64,000 nucleotides of DNA from Azoarcus indigens (GTDB lineage: Bacteria; Pseudomonadota; Gammaproteobacteria; Burkholderiales; Rhodocyclaceae): contig NZ_SNVV01000019.1 in NCBI RefSeq assembly GCF_004361735.1, positions 39,677-103,676 of the forward strand, given 5' to 3'. This document shows, one piece after another, positions 52,600 to 61,556 of this stretch. The position numbers and the translations under genes are program-made. Positions within the stretch are counted from its first letter, which is position 1; every line of letters begins with the position of its first letter. The notes below the pieces were generated by a model. It had not been told where the DNA came from. It did no database searches and saw only the letters and a list, made by a program, of their open reading frames with translations.

Positions 52600-53907
52600 A
52601 TGATGACATCACGCCGCGTGCTGCGCTGCCTGCTGGTTGCGGCGGCGGTGTCGCTTGCCGGGCCGGCGCAGGCGCAGCAGGCCGGCGATCTGGCCGAGAA
52701 GCGCTCCGACCTGGACGACCTGAAGCGCCGCATCCGCGAGTTGCAGAAGGACATGGCGCAGACCGAGGCCTCGCGCTCCGGCGCGGCGACCGCGCTGGCG
52801 GAAGCCGAGCGCGCGGTGTCCCGGGTGGAGCGCGAAGTGCGCCGGCTCGGCAGCGAGAGGGCAGATGCCGAGCGCAAGCTGGCGTTGCTGGAGGCGGAAC
52901 AACGTGAAGTTGAGGGACGCATCGCCGCCCGCCAGGACGAACTGGCGGAGTGGCTGCGCCGTCACTACATGCACGGCGCGGCCGACGGTGTGGCGCCGCT
53001 GCTGTCGGCGCGCGATCCCAACCAGCTTGCCCGCGATGCCCATTACCTGGAACACCTTGGCCGCGCCCGCCTGGGGTTGATCGAATCCCTGCGCGCGGAC
53101 CTCAAGGAAAAGGCGCTGCGTGCGGCCGAGATCGGCCAGCGTCGTGACCGCGTCGTCACCTTGGCGGCGGAGCAGCAGGCACGCCAGACCGAGCTGGCCT
53201 CGGTTCATGAAACCCGCAAACAGGCCCTGGCGCTGATTTCCGATCAACTGAAGACCCAGCAGAAAGAGGTGAGCGCCCTGCGTCAGGACGAGCAGCGCCT
53301 GGGCCGGCTCATCGATACCCTGGTGCAGCGCGCGCGCGAAGCTGCGGCGCGCCAGGCCGCCGCACGTCGGGCTGCAGAGCAGCAGGCGGCGCGGGAGCGG
53401 GCCGCTGCGGCGGCCAACCCGCCGTCGCAGGGCAGTCAGGCGCCGCGCCGGTCCGAGCCGGTGGTGGGCGAGGTCCGCCATGCCGCGGGCGCCACGCCCA
53501 CTGGCGTCAGCTTCGCCCAGTTGCGCGGCCAGCTCAGATTTCCGGTGCGGGGAGAACTGGTTGGGCGCTTCGGCGCTCCAAGGGCCGAAGGCGGAACCAC
53601 CTGGAAGGGCGTGTTCATCCGCGCCGGCAATGGCAGCGAGGTGCGCGCGGTGGCGGGCGGTGAAGTGGTCTTCTCCGACTGGTTGCGCGGCTATGGCAAT
53701 CTGCTCATCATCGACCACGGCGGCGACTACCTTTCGGTCTATGGCAACAACGATGCCCTGCTGAAAGAGGTCGGTGACAAGGTGGGTGGCGGCGATGCGG
53801 TTGCCAGCGTGGGGGCCAGCGGGGGGGCGGCGGAATCAGGTTTATACTTTGAAATCCGTCACCAAGGCCGGCCGCTGGACCCGATGCTGTGGGTCAGGCT
53901 CAACTGA
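52600..53907 (+). CDS. EnvC-like murein hydrolase activator (degenerate M23 domain)
   Basis: A 435-residue periplasmic protein: signal peptide about 1-25, coiled coil about 28-260 (LDDLKRRIRELQKDMAQTEASR), an alanine/arginine-rich linker, and a C-terminal LytM/M23 domain (about 315-435). Zinc ligands of active M23 peptidases are missing: the first ligand region reads GTTWKGVFIRAG and the HxH position reads LYFEIRHQ. That matches EnvC, which does not cut peptidoglycan but activates amidases during cell division. Overlaps no neighbour; ctpA follows 55 bases later. Confidence 0.9.
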   Translation: MMTSRRVLRCLLVAAAVSLAGPAQAQQAGDLAEKRSDLDDLKRRIRELQKDMAQTEASRSGAATALAEAERAVSRVEREVRRLGSERADAERKLALLEAEQREVEGRIAARQDELAEWLRRHYMHGAADGVAPLLSARDPNQLARDAHYLEHLGRARLGLIESLRADLKEKALRAAEIGQRRDRVVTLAAEQQARQTELASVHETRKQALALISDQLKTQQKEVSALRQDEQRLGRLIDTLVQRAREAAARQAAARRAAEQQAARERAAAAANPPSQGSQAPRRSEPVVGEVRHAAGATPTGVSFAQLRGQLRFPVRGELVGRFGAPRAEGGTTWKGVFIRAGNGSEVRAVAGGEVVFSDWLRGYGNLLIIDHGGDYLSVYGNNDALLKEVGDKVGGGDAVASVGASGGAAESGLYFEIRHQGRPLDPMLWVRLN

Positions 53908-53962
53908 CGAAACGAATGAAGATGCGGCCCGGAAGGCCGGGACGCGCCCCGATGGAGTCCTT

Positions 53963-55327
53963 ATGCGCAGCAAGCTGAAGCAAGTCGGCCTGGTGATGAC
54001 CGGCGTTTTCGCCGGTGTGATGATCAGCCTCAATTTCTCCGCCAACGCCGACAAGGTCACGCCGGCGCCGCTACCGGTGGAAGAACTGCGCGCTTTCGCC
54101 GATGTGTTCAATGCGATCAAGCAGGGCTACGTCGAACCGGTCGAGGACAAGAAGCTGATCACCCAGGCGATCAGCGGCATGCTGTCCGGACTGGATCCCC
54201 ACTCCGCCTACCTGGATGCGGAGGCCTTCAAGGACCTGCAGGTCGGCACCCAGGGCGAGTTTGGCGGCCTCGGCATCGAGGTTGGCACCGAGGACGGCTT
54301 CGTCAAGGTCATTTCCCCGATCGAGGACACGCCGGCCTTCCGCGCCGGAGTCAAGGCGGGCGACCTCATCGTCAAGCTGGACGACACCCCGGTCAAGGGC
54401 ATGAGCCTGAACGACGCGGTCAAGCGCATGCGTGGCAAGCCCAAGACCGACATCACGCTGACCATCATGCGCAAGGGCGAGAACCGGCCGGTGGTGATCA
54501 CGCTGACGCGTGAAGTCATCAAGGTGCAGAGCGTCAAGTCGAAGATCGTCGAGCCCGGCTACGGCTACGTGCGCGTCGCCCAGTTCCAGGAGAACACCGC
54601 CTCCTCGCTGGTCCAGCACCTGGACAAGCTGGTCAAGGAAGGGCAGCTGAAGGGCCTGGTGCTCGATCTGCGCAACGACCCGGGCGGTTTGCTGCATGGG
54701 GCCGTCGGTGTCGCCGCAGCCTTCCTGCCGGCCAATACGGTAGTCGTTTCCACCGACGGCCGCACCGAGGATGCCAAGCGCGAATACCGCGCCGCGCCGG
54801 AAGACTACCTGCGCGGCACCCGCGACGACTTCCTGAAGTCCCTGCCGCCCAGCATCAAGGATCTGCCGATGGTGGTGCTGGTGAATGGCGGTTCCGCCTC
54901 CGCCTCGGAAATCGTTGCCGGCGCACTGCAGGACCACAAGCGCGCGGTGGTAATGGGCACTCAGACCTTCGGCAAGGGCTCGGTGCAGACCATCATCCCG
55001 CTGAATGCGAACACTGCGATCAAGCTCACCACCGCGCGCTACTACACGCCGGGCGGCCGTTCCATCCAGGCCAAGGGCATCGAACCGGACATCGTGGTCG
55101 AGGAGAGCACCAACGGTTCTGCCCGCCGCGTGCGTGAGGCGGATCTGCAGGGTCATCTGGGCAATGATCGCGATCCGGACGCCGAGCGCTTGCTGCAGAA
55201 CAGCGGCAAGGGGGGCGACGATGAAGACATGCCGCCCCGCTTCGAACTGGCGGGCAAGGATGACTACCAGCTTGCCCAGGCGGTGAATCTGCTGAAGGGC
55301 TTGCAGATCGTCCAGAACAAGAAGTAA
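53963..55327 (+). CDS. ctpA: S41 carboxy-terminal processing peptidase (CtpA)
   Basis: Periplasmic tail-specific serine protease of 454 residues with an N-terminal signal anchor (about 7-28). PDZ domain near 100-170 (GGLGIEVGTEDGFVKVISPIEDTPAFRAGVKAGDLIVKLD). The catalytic Ser lies in NGGSASASEIVAG (serines 311-315) and the base is Lys338 in TFGKGSVQ. GGAG seven bases before ATG 53963 fixes the start; the in-frame sequence upstream is a shadow of envC. In other species CtpA trims or degrades peptidoglycan hydrolases, fitting the EnvC neighbour. Confidence 0.93.
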   Translation: MRSKLKQVGLVMTGVFAGVMISLNFSANADKVTPAPLPVEELRAFADVFNAIKQGYVEPVEDKKLITQAISGMLSGLDPHSAYLDAEAFKDLQVGTQGEFGGLGIEVGTEDGFVKVISPIEDTPAFRAGVKAGDLIVKLDDTPVKGMSLNDAVKRMRGKPKTDITLTIMRKGENRPVVITLTREVIKVQSVKSKIVEPGYGYVRVAQFQENTASSLVQHLDKLVKEGQLKGLVLDLRNDPGGLLHGAVGVAAAFLPANTVVVSTDGRTEDAKREYRAAPEDYLRGTRDDFLKSLPPSIKDLPMVVLVNGGSASASEIVAGALQDHKRAVVMGTQTFGKGSVQTIIPLNANTAIKLTTARYYTPGGRSIQAKGIEPDIVVEESTNGSARRVREADLQGHLGNDRDPDAERLLQNSGKGGDDEDMPPRFELAGKDDYQLAQAVNLLKGLQIVQNKK

Positions 55328-55344
55328 GGCAATGGAGGTGGGTG

Positions 55345-55794
55345 ATGCTGAGGGAAACGGCGTACAAGCTGGCCGGCAGGCGTCACCACCATCCCACTCC
55401 GGGGGGCGGTCTGCTGAAGCGGCGGGTGCTGCGGCTGCATCCCCGCTGTCCCGGAGGGCGTGAACGGGCGGTCGCGGTGCTCGAAGCGCTGGGGGTTGCC
55501 TGCGTGGAGCAGGGGCAGGCGGCTTCCGAACTGCTGGTGGTCTATTCGGTGTTGGACCATACGCTGCAAGGGCTGGAAGCTGGACTTCGAACTGAAGGGC
55601 TGGTGCTGGATGAGCGGTTTCGCTGGCAGATTGCCCGCTGGCTGGTGTATTTCAGCGAGGAGACCCAGCGCCGCAATCTGAGGTCGCCCGAGCGTCTGCT
55701 CAAGCAATCCCACAAAGTGTATGTGCATGCCTGGGAGCACCACCCCCACGGCGACCACGACACCACTCCGCCGGAACTACGGGGCTACAAGTAA
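55345..55794 (+). CDS. Hypothetical protein after ctpA, histidine-rich ends
   Basis: Not recognised. A 149-residue basic protein with HHHP near the start (about 14-17) and HAWEHHPHGDHD near the end. The middle (RRVLRLHPRCPGGRERAVAVLEALG, then ASELLVVYSVLDHTLQGLEAGLRTEGL) could be a small alpha/beta fold resembling a heavy-metal-associated domain without its CxxC; that is a guess. GGAGG six bases upstream makes ATG 55345 more likely than the adjoining GTG 55342. It lies 17 bases after ctpA and ends at a strong terminator. The histidines suggest metal binding. Confidence 0.75.
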   Translation: MLRETAYKLAGRRHHHPTPGGGLLKRRVLRLHPRCPGGRERAVAVLEALGVACVEQGQAASELLVVYSVLDHTLQGLEAGLRTEGLVLDERFRWQIARWLVYFSEETQRRNLRSPERLLKQSHKVYVHAWEHHPHGDHDTTPPELRGYK

Positions 55795-55821
55795 ACCAGC
55801 TCTGCCGGAGTGGAGAACACC

Positions 55822-55843
55822 GGACCGCACCGCGGTCCTTTTT
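55822..55843 (+). terminator. Intrinsic terminator immediately before moeB
   Basis: 7-bp GC stem GGACCGC (55822-55828) with GCGGTCC (55832-55838), loop ACC, followed by TTTTTCATTTT. It is a textbook hairpin-plus-U-tract and ends only 14 bases before the moeB ATG at 55858, so it either closes the ctpA transcript or acts as an attenuator in the moeB leader. Confidence 0.88.
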
Positions 55844-55857
55844 CATTTTCCGATGCC

Positions 55858-56622
55858 ATGAACGACGATCAACTGCTGCGCTACAGCCGCCATATCCTGC
55901 TGCCTGAAATCGGTGTCGAGGGGCAGGAGGCCATCCTGGCTGCCCGCGCGCTGATCGTCGGCGCCGGCGGCCTGGGATCGCCGGCGGCCATGTACCTGGC
56001 CGCGGCCGGCGTAGGCACGTTGGTGCTGGCCGACGACGACACGGTGGACCTCACCAACCTCCAACGCCAGATTCTGCACAGCGCGGAAGGGGTGGGGCGG
56101 CTCAAGGTGGAGTCTGGCCGGGATACCCTGCACCGGCTGAATCCGCTGGCGCGGGTGGAAACGCGGGCGCTGCGGCTGGAGGGCGAGGCCCTGGAGGCGG
56201 AGGTGGCTGCAGCCGATGTGGTGCTGGACTGCTCGGACAACTTCGCCACCCGTCACGCCATCAACCGCGCCTGCGCTCATCACGCACGACCGCTGGTCTC
56301 AGGCGCAGCGATCCGCTTCGATGGCCAGGTCTCGGTGTTCGACCTGCGTCAGCCGGATGGCGCCTGCTACCACTGCCTGTTCCCCGAAGGGGAGGATGTG
56401 GAGGAGGTGCGCTGTGCGGTGATGGGGGTGTTTGCACCGCTGACCGGCATCGTCGGTGCCACCCAGGCGGCCGAGGCGCTGAAGCTGCTCAGCGGCTGCG
56501 GCGCCACGCTGGATGGCCGCCTGCTGTTGCTCGACAGCCTGAGCATGAACTGGCGCAGCGTGTCCTTCGGGCGCGACCCGGCTTGCCCGGTGTGCGCCGA
56601 GCGCGCGAGGGCTCAGGCCTGA
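55858..56622 (+). CDS. moeB: HesA/MoeB/ThiF-family adenylyltransferase
   Basis: Activates the C-terminus of a ubiquitin-like sulfur carrier (MoaD or ThiS) by adenylation. 254 residues; ATP loop VGAGGLGSPAAMYLAAAGVG (35-54), LADDDTVDLTNLQRQIL, a zinc site with Cys170 and Cys173 (CYHC) plus CPVC near the C-terminus, and Cys186 in RCAVMGVFAPLTGIVG. MoeB versus ThiF cannot be settled by eye. There is no Shine-Dalgarno sequence: the U tract of a terminator fills its place. It ends 10 bases inside convergent ribD. Confidence 0.9.
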   Translation: MNDDQLLRYSRHILLPEIGVEGQEAILAARALIVGAGGLGSPAAMYLAAAGVGTLVLADDDTVDLTNLQRQILHSAEGVGRLKVESGRDTLHRLNPLARVETRALRLEGEALEAEVAAADVVLDCSDNFATRHAINRACAHHARPLVSGAAIRFDGQVSVFDLRQPDGACYHCLFPEGEDVEEVRCAVMGVFAPLTGIVGATQAAEALKLLSGCGATLDGRLLLLDSLSMNWRSVSFGRDPACPVCAERARAQA

Positions 56623-57707
56623 CGCGGTCGCGCCAGCAGGCGGAAGTCGTCGCCCAACTGGCGTAGGTCGCGGATGTCCAGGCGCAGGGCCTGGTCCAGC
56701 GCGCTCAGCGGCGCCAGGTTGAACAGCCCCTGCGCGGCATCGCCGACCAGCAGGGGCGCGAGATAGAGCAGCAACTCATCCACGCAGCCTTCCCGCAGCA
56801 GCGAACCGTTGAGTTTGAAGCCGGCTTCGACGTGGATTTCGTTGAGGCCGCGTTCGCCCAAGGCGCGGAAGAGCTGCGGCAGATCGACCTTGCCAGCGGC
56901 GTTCGGCAGTGGCAGCACTTCATGGCCGGCTGCCCGTAGTTCCGCTTCGCGCGCCGGATTGCCGCCGGCGGTGGCGATCAGGATGGGGGGGCCCGCCAGC
57001 AGGCGCGCGGTGGAAGGGATAGCCAGCCTGGCGTCGACGAGGATGCGCAGCGGCTGGCGTTCGCAGGGCACGGCGCGCACGGTGAGTTGGGGGTTGTCTT
57101 CCCTGACGGTGCCGATGCCGGTCAGGACGGCGCAGGCACGCGCGCGCCAGCGGTGGCCGTCGCGCCGCGCGGCTTCGCCGGTGATCCACTGGCTGACGCC
57201 ATTCTCCAGCGCGGTCTTGCCATCCAGGGTGCTGGCTGCTTTCAGCCGCACCCAGGGGCGGCCGCGGGTCATGCGCGAGACGAAGCCGATGTTCAGATCC
57301 CGCGCCTGGGCTTCCATCAGCCCGCTTTCCGCAATGATGCTGGTAGCACGCAGGCGGGCAAGGCCACGGCCAGCGACCAGCGGATTGGGGTCTTCCATCG
57401 CCGCGACCACCCGGGCGACACCGGCATCCACCAGCGCATCGGCGCATGGCGGGGTGCGGCCGAAGTGGGAGCACGGTTCAAGGGTGACGTAGGCGGTCGC
57501 GCCGCGGGCGGCCTCGCCGGCCATGCGCAGCGCATGGATCTCGGCGTGTGGTTCGCCGGCGCGCTGGTGCCAGCCTTCGCCGACGATGACGCCGTCGCGT
57601 ACCAGTACGCAGCCGACGCGTGGATTCGGTGTGGTGGTGTCGAGGCCCTGCTCGGCGAGCGCCAGCGCGCGCGCCATCGCGGCATGGTCAGCCGCCGAAA
57701 AGGTCAT
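56613..57707 (-). CDS. ribD: Bifunctional riboflavin deaminase/reductase RibD
   Basis: Second and third steps of riboflavin synthesis. The N-terminal deaminase domain holds zinc ligands His54, Cys79 and Cys88 ([24 protein letters not shown]). The reductase domain runs from about 150 to 364 ([35 protein letters not shown]). Its start overlaps the nrdR stop by 20 bases, giving the conserved glyA-nrdR-ribD order. Other rib genes are outside the window. Confidence 0.96.
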   Translation of the reverse strand: MTFSAADHAAMARALALAEQGLDTTTPNPRVGCVLVRDGVIVGEGWHQRAGEPHAEIHALRMAGEAARGATAYVTLEPCSHFGRTPPCADALVDAGVARVVAAMEDPNPLVAGRGLARLRATSIIAESGLMEAQARDLNIGFVSRMTRGRPWVRLKAASTLDGKTALENGVSQWITGEAARRDGHRWRARACAVLTGIGTVREDNPQLTVRAVPCERQPLRILVDARLAIPSTARLLAGPPILIATAGGNPAREAELRAAGHEVLPLPNAAGKVDLPQLFRALGERGLNEIHVEAGFKLNGSLLREGCVDELLLYLAPLLVGDAAQGLFNLAPLSALDQALRLDIRDLRQLGDDFRLLARPRQA

Positions 57708-58203
57708 GCTCGGGGTCCGGGGTGGCCGGACCGCTACCGCGGCTGCGCTTGGGCCTGGCCTGCACCTCGCGCACGACTTCGGCGAACTCGTCCACGTCGG
57801 CGAAGTTGCGATACACCGAGGCGAAGCGGATATAGGCGACCTTGTCGAGCTTCTTCAGCTCCTTCATCACCAGTTCGCCAATCTTCTCGCTCGGGACTTC
57901 CGGCTCGCCCAGCGACAGCAGGCGGGCCTCGATGCGGTCCACCGCGGCCTCCACGTCTTCGGTGGTCACCGGCCGCTTGCGCAGCGCCAGCTGCATGCTG
58001 GCGGTGAGCTTGCGGTGGTCGAACTCGCTGCGGCTGCCGTTGCGTTTGACGATGTGCGGCATCTTGAGATCGATGCGCTCGTAGGTGGTGAAGCGCTTGT
58101 CGCACTTCACGCAGCGGCGACGACGACGCACCACGTCACCGTCCTCGTTCTCACGGGTGTCGGTGACCTGGGTGTTGGGGTCGTCGCAGAAAGGGCACTT
58201 CAT
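57688..58203 (-). CDS. nrdR: Transcriptional repressor NrdR
   Basis: ATP/dATP-sensing repressor of ribonucleotide reductase genes. 171 residues from ATG 58203: zinc ribbon Cys3, Cys6, Cys31, Cys34 ([20 protein letters not shown]) and an ATP-cone domain about 49-139. In-frame codons upstream to 58386 lack family support. It starts 88 bases after glyA and overlaps ribD. Confidence 0.97.
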   Translation of the reverse strand: MKCPFCDDPNTQVTDTRENEDGDVVRRRRRCVKCDKRFTTYERIDLKMPHIVKRNGSRSEFDHRKLTASMQLALRKRPVTTEDVEAAVDRIEARLLSLGEPEVPSEKIGELVMKELKKLDKVAYIRFASVYRNFADVDEFAEVVREVQARPKRSRGSGPATPDPEHDLFGG

Positions 58204-58291
58204 GGACGTGGAGCCGTGGGGCCTGACGGGGAGGGGACTGCCACTGCAGCGTGCATCGCGGGCCGTCCCGTGCCGGCGTATTACGACCGGC

Positions 58292-59542
58292 TCAGGCGCC
58301 GTAGACCGGGAACTTGGCGCACAGCTCGGCAACCTGGCCGCGCACCCGCTCCAGCACCGCCTCGTCGGCTGGCGCGGCGAGCACATCGGCGATCAGGTGG
58401 GCGATCTTCTCGGCTTCGATCTCGGTGAAGCCGCGGGTGGTCATCGCCGGCGAGCCGATGCGGATGCCGGAGGTGACGAAGGGCTTCTCCGGGTCCTTCG
58501 GGATCGCGTTCTTGTTCACCGTGATGTGGGCGCGGCCCAGCGCGGCTTCGGCTTCCTTGCCTGTGATCTTCATCGCCCGCAGGTCGAGCAGGAAGACGTG
58601 GCTCTCGGTACGGCCGGAGACGATGCGCAGGCCGCGCTCCTCGCCCAGCACCCGCGCCATGACGCGGGCGTTGGCGATGACCTGTTCCTGGTAGTTGCGG
58701 AAGGCCGGCGTCGCCGCTTCCTTGAAGGCCACCGCCTTGGCGGCGATGACATGCTCCAGCGGGCCGCCCTGCAGGCCGGGGAAGATGGCGGAGTTGATCG
58801 CCTTCTCATGCTCGGCCTTCATCAGGATGATGCCGCCGCGCGGGCCGCGCAGGGTCTTGTGGGTGGTGGAGGTGACGACGTCGGCGTGCGGCACCGGGTT
58901 CGGGTAGTAGCCGGCGGCGATGAGGCCGGCGTAGTGGGCCATGTCCACCCAGAAGATGGCGCCGACTTCCTTGGCGATCCTGGCGAAGCGCTCGAAGTCG
59001 ATGCGCAGGGAGTAGGCGGAGGCGCCGGCGACGATGATGCGCGGCTTGTGCTCGCGGGCCAGCGCTTCCATCGCGTCGTAGTCGATCTCTTCGTTCTCGT
59101 CGAGGCCGTAGGCGACGACGTTGAACCACTTGCCGGACATGTTCAGCGGCATGCCGTGGGTGAGGTGGCCGCCTTCGGCCAGGCTCATGCCCATGATGGT
59201 GTCGCCCGGCTTGGCGAAGGCCATCAGCACCGCCTGGTTGGCCTGGGAGCCGGAGTTGGGCTGCACGTTGGCGGCCTCGGCGCCGAACAGCGCCTTCAGG
59301 CGGTCGATGGCCAGCTGTTCGACCACGTCCACATGTTCACAGCCACCGTAGTAACGCTTGCCCGGATAACCTTCCGCGTACTTGTTGGTGAGCTGGGAGC
59401 CCTGGGCTTCCATTACCGCGTGGGAGACATAGTTTTCCGAGGCGATCAGTTCGATGTGATCTTCCTGGCGGCGGTTCTCGGCCTGGACGGCGGACCAGAG
59501 CTCGGGATCAACCTTGGCGAGGGTGTCTTGCGAGGAGAACAT
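58292..59542 (-). CDS. glyA: Serine hydroxymethyltransferase
   Basis: Pyridoxal-phosphate enzyme converting serine to glycine while charging tetrahydrofolate with one carbon. 416 residues; PLP-binding Lys229 in [14 protein letters not shown]; opening [37 protein letters not shown]. No Shine-Dalgarno sequence precedes the ATG (the leader reads CGAGCCCCCC), and an 8-bp stem-loop lies 14-46 bases upstream, so initiation or expression may be controlled by RNA structure. Confidence 0.97.
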   Translation of the reverse strand: MFSSQDTLAKVDPELWSAVQAENRRQEDHIELIASENYVSHAVMEAQGSQLTNKYAEGYPGKRYYGGCEHVDVVEQLAIDRLKALFGAEAANVQPNSGSQANQAVLMAFAKPGDTIMGMSLAEGGHLTHGMPLNMSGKWFNVVAYGLDENEEIDYDAMEALAREHKPRIIVAGASAYSLRIDFERFARIAKEVGAIFWVDMAHYAGLIAAGYYPNPVPHADVVTSTTHKTLRGPRGGIILMKAEHEKAINSAIFPGLQGGPLEHVIAAKAVAFKEAATPAFRNYQEQVIANARVMARVLGEERGLRIVSGRTESHVFLLDLRAMKITGKEAEAALGRAHITVNKNAIPKDPEKPFVTSGIRIGSPAMTTRGFTEIEAEKIAHLIADVLAAPADEAVLERVRGQVAELCAKFPVYGA

Positions 59543-59947
59543 GGGGGGCTCGAAACGCGTGGTTTTTAAAAGCGGATGTTACCACGCGGCCTGCACAGAA
59601 AAGTGGCATCGGCGTCGGTGAGCTGCATCCCGTGCGGAAGCTCAGCAGAAGTGCTTCCGGGAGGGGGCGGGGCGGCTCTTGCCGTTGCCGGCCTCTGGTT
59701 CTTCGCGCTCATTGCCTTTGAATCATGTTGTCCGCATGGATGCGGTTCCCGGCTTTTTGCCCGGTGGCCGGCGGTGAAGCTGGCTGGGTCTGCGTCCAGG
59801 TCTTGTCACGGCGCTGCCCTTTCGCGTCGTTCGGGACCCGGGGCTGCCCGCTCTCCTGCAGCGCGCAGGGGAAGGCGCGTGGCCGGGCCCGGCGGCCAGC
59901 GCTCCCGCCGTGATCCATGGTTGCGGGAGCGTCGGCGGCCTGCTTCG
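59543..59947. other. 405-base spacer between glyA and fixX; glyA leader hairpin, no gene
   Basis: No credible coding region: the open frames across it lack start sites and family resemblance. Two structures stand out: CGCGTGGT/ACCACGCG (59556-59563 with 59581-59588) in the glyA leader, and GCTCCCGC/GCGGGAGC (59901-59908 with 59923-59930), a hairpin without U tail that may end the fix operon. The glyA promoter must also lie here, but I cannot point to its hexamers. Confidence 0.6.
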
Positions 59948-60247
59948 TCAGCCGAATTTGAACTGGATGCCGTAACCGCCGCGCGGATATTCCCATTCCA
60001 CGTTGCGGTGGGTGGTGCAGATCACCCGGCAGGTGCCGCATTCCAGGCAGCCGTCGGTGGTCAGCACCACCTTGTCCGCCGCGCCCTCGTAGCAGCCGGC
60101 CGGACAGCAGACGGTGCATTGGCGGGTGGTGCAACTGGCGCAGAGGGCTTCATCCTTGATCTGGATGTGCGGGCGCTCGGCGTCGACCAGGTAGCGGTTC
60201 TGGTACAGCTTGTCTTCGACCTTGATGCTGACCGCTTTGTCGCTCAT
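59948..60247 (-). CDS. fixX: Ferredoxin-like protein FixX
   Basis: Small 4Fe-4S protein (99 residues) that works with the FixC dehydrogenase. Cysteine-rich core: CASCTTRQCTVCCPAGC, then CLECGTCRVIC; C-terminal EWEYPRGGYGIQFKFG is typical of FixX. The ATG at 60247 overlaps the fixC stop (ATGA); an in-frame start at 60262 is less likely. Last gene of ferredoxin-fixA-fixB-fixC-fixX. Confidence 0.93.
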   Translation of the reverse strand: MSDKAVSIKVEDKLYQNRYLVDAERPHIQIKDEALCASCTTRQCTVCCPAGCYEGAADKVVLTTDGCLECGTCRVICTTHRNVEWEYPRGGYGIQFKFG

Positions 60248-61545
60248 CGGAATGCCCTCCACAATTTGTAGGCGTCGCCGAGCAGGCCGAAGAGGCTGCG
60301 TTCGGCGCGGAAGCCGCGATAGATGTCCTTCTGCTTGCTGCGCTTGTCTTCGCCATCGACCTTGAGCATGGCGTAGGCGGAGCGGTTGAGCAGTTCCGGG
60401 TAGGTGGTGAGGAACTGCTTGTTGTTGTCGAGCAACTCGGGCAGATCCTTGTATTTCTTCAGGTCCTTGATGACGAAGCTGTCGTCCAGCCGCTTGCGGT
60501 AGAGCGCAAGGTTGGCGGCGCTCATGGCCTTGCCGGCGCGGCCGAGTTCGATGGCGGTTTCGGCGGCGATGCGGCCGGTGGTCATGGCGAGGTTGGAGCC
60601 TTCGCGGTGCACCGCATTCACGAACATGCCGGAGTCGCCGACGATCATCCAGCCATCGCCGTAGATCTGCGGGATGGCGTGGTAGCCGCCTTCGGGGATG
60701 AGGTGGGCGGCGTATTCCTTCATCTCGCCGCCTTCCAGCATGGGCGCGACCGAGGGATGTGCCTTCAACTGTTCCAGCAACTGGTAGGGGGTGATCTTCT
60801 GCGTCATGAAATCGGATAGCAGGCAGCCGACGCCGACGCTGATCGAATCGCTGTTGGTGTAGAGGAAGCCGGTGCCCATCATGCCGTGGGTGATCTTGCC
60901 CATCATCTCGATCACCACGCCTTCTTCATCCTGGATGTTGAAGCGCGACTCGATGACGTCCTTGGGCAGGAAGTGGATCTCCTTCACCGCCAGCGCGACA
61001 TGCTTGGGATCCAGTTCCGGCCGGAAGCCGGCCTTGCGCGCCAGGGTGGAGTTCACGCCGTCGGCGAGGATCACCAGGTCGGCGTATATCTTGCCGTCGA
61101 TGCGATCCACCTCGACGCCGATGACCTTGCCAGCGTCATCGCGCAGCAACGTCTTCACCGTGGTTTCGCAGATCACCAGCGCGCCGGCTTCCTTCACCTT
61201 GTCGGAGAACCACTTGTCGAACTTGGCGCGGATGATGGTGTAGCGGTTGTAGGGTGGCTTGTTGAAGTCGTCCGAGCGGAAGTGGCTGCCGACGTAGGAG
61301 CGCTCGTCCATCACCCACATGCGCTGCTCGATGATGTGGCGTTCCAGCGGCGCTTCCTCGCGGAAGTCGGGAATGATGCGCTCCAGCGCATCGGCATAGA
61401 GGATGGCGCCCTGCACGTTCTTGGCGCCGGACGTTTCGCCGCGCTCCAGCTGCAGCACCTTGAGGCCGGACTTGGCCAGGGTGTAGGCGGCGGCGTTGCC
61501 GGAGGCCCCGGCGCCGACCACGATGACATCGAATTTTTCGGACAT
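60244..61545 (-). CDS. fixC: FixC flavoprotein (ETF-quinone oxidoreductase-like)
   Basis: A 433-residue FAD protein of the ETF:quinone oxidoreductase family. FAD loop GAGASGNAAAYTLAKSGLKVLQLERGE from residue 11; also VILADGVNSTLARKAGF and GDSGMFVNAVHREGSNLAMTTGRIAAE. In FixABCX it takes electrons from FixAB and passes them to quinone, while FixAB sends the other electrons to ferredoxin. Start ATG 61545; the much longer in-frame sequence upstream is antisense-like. It lies 11 bases after fixB. Confidence 0.94.
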   Translation of the reverse strand: MSEKFDVIVVGAGASGNAAAYTLAKSGLKVLQLERGETSGAKNVQGAILYADALERIIPDFREEAPLERHIIEQRMWVMDERSYVGSHFRSDDFNKPPYNRYTIIRAKFDKWFSDKVKEAGALVICETTVKTLLRDDAGKVIGVEVDRIDGKIYADLVILADGVNSTLARKAGFRPELDPKHVALAVKEIHFLPKDVIESRFNIQDEEGVVIEMMGKITHGMMGTGFLYTNSDSISVGVGCLLSDFMTQKITPYQLLEQLKAHPSVAPMLEGGEMKEYAAHLIPEGGYHAIPQIYGDGWMIVGDSGMFVNAVHREGSNLAMTTGRIAAETAIELGRAGKAMSAANLALYRKRLDDSFVIKDLKKYKDLPELLDNNKQFLTTYPELLNRSAYAMLKVDGEDKRSKQKDIYRGFRAERSLFGLLGDAYKLWRAFR

Positions 61546-61556
61546 GGTCGCTTTCC

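Noticed and set aside
59709..60134. Open frame of 141 codons on the minus strand overlapping fixX and its downstream spacer
   Set aside because: Overlaps fixX in another frame and has no family resemblance or ribosome site.
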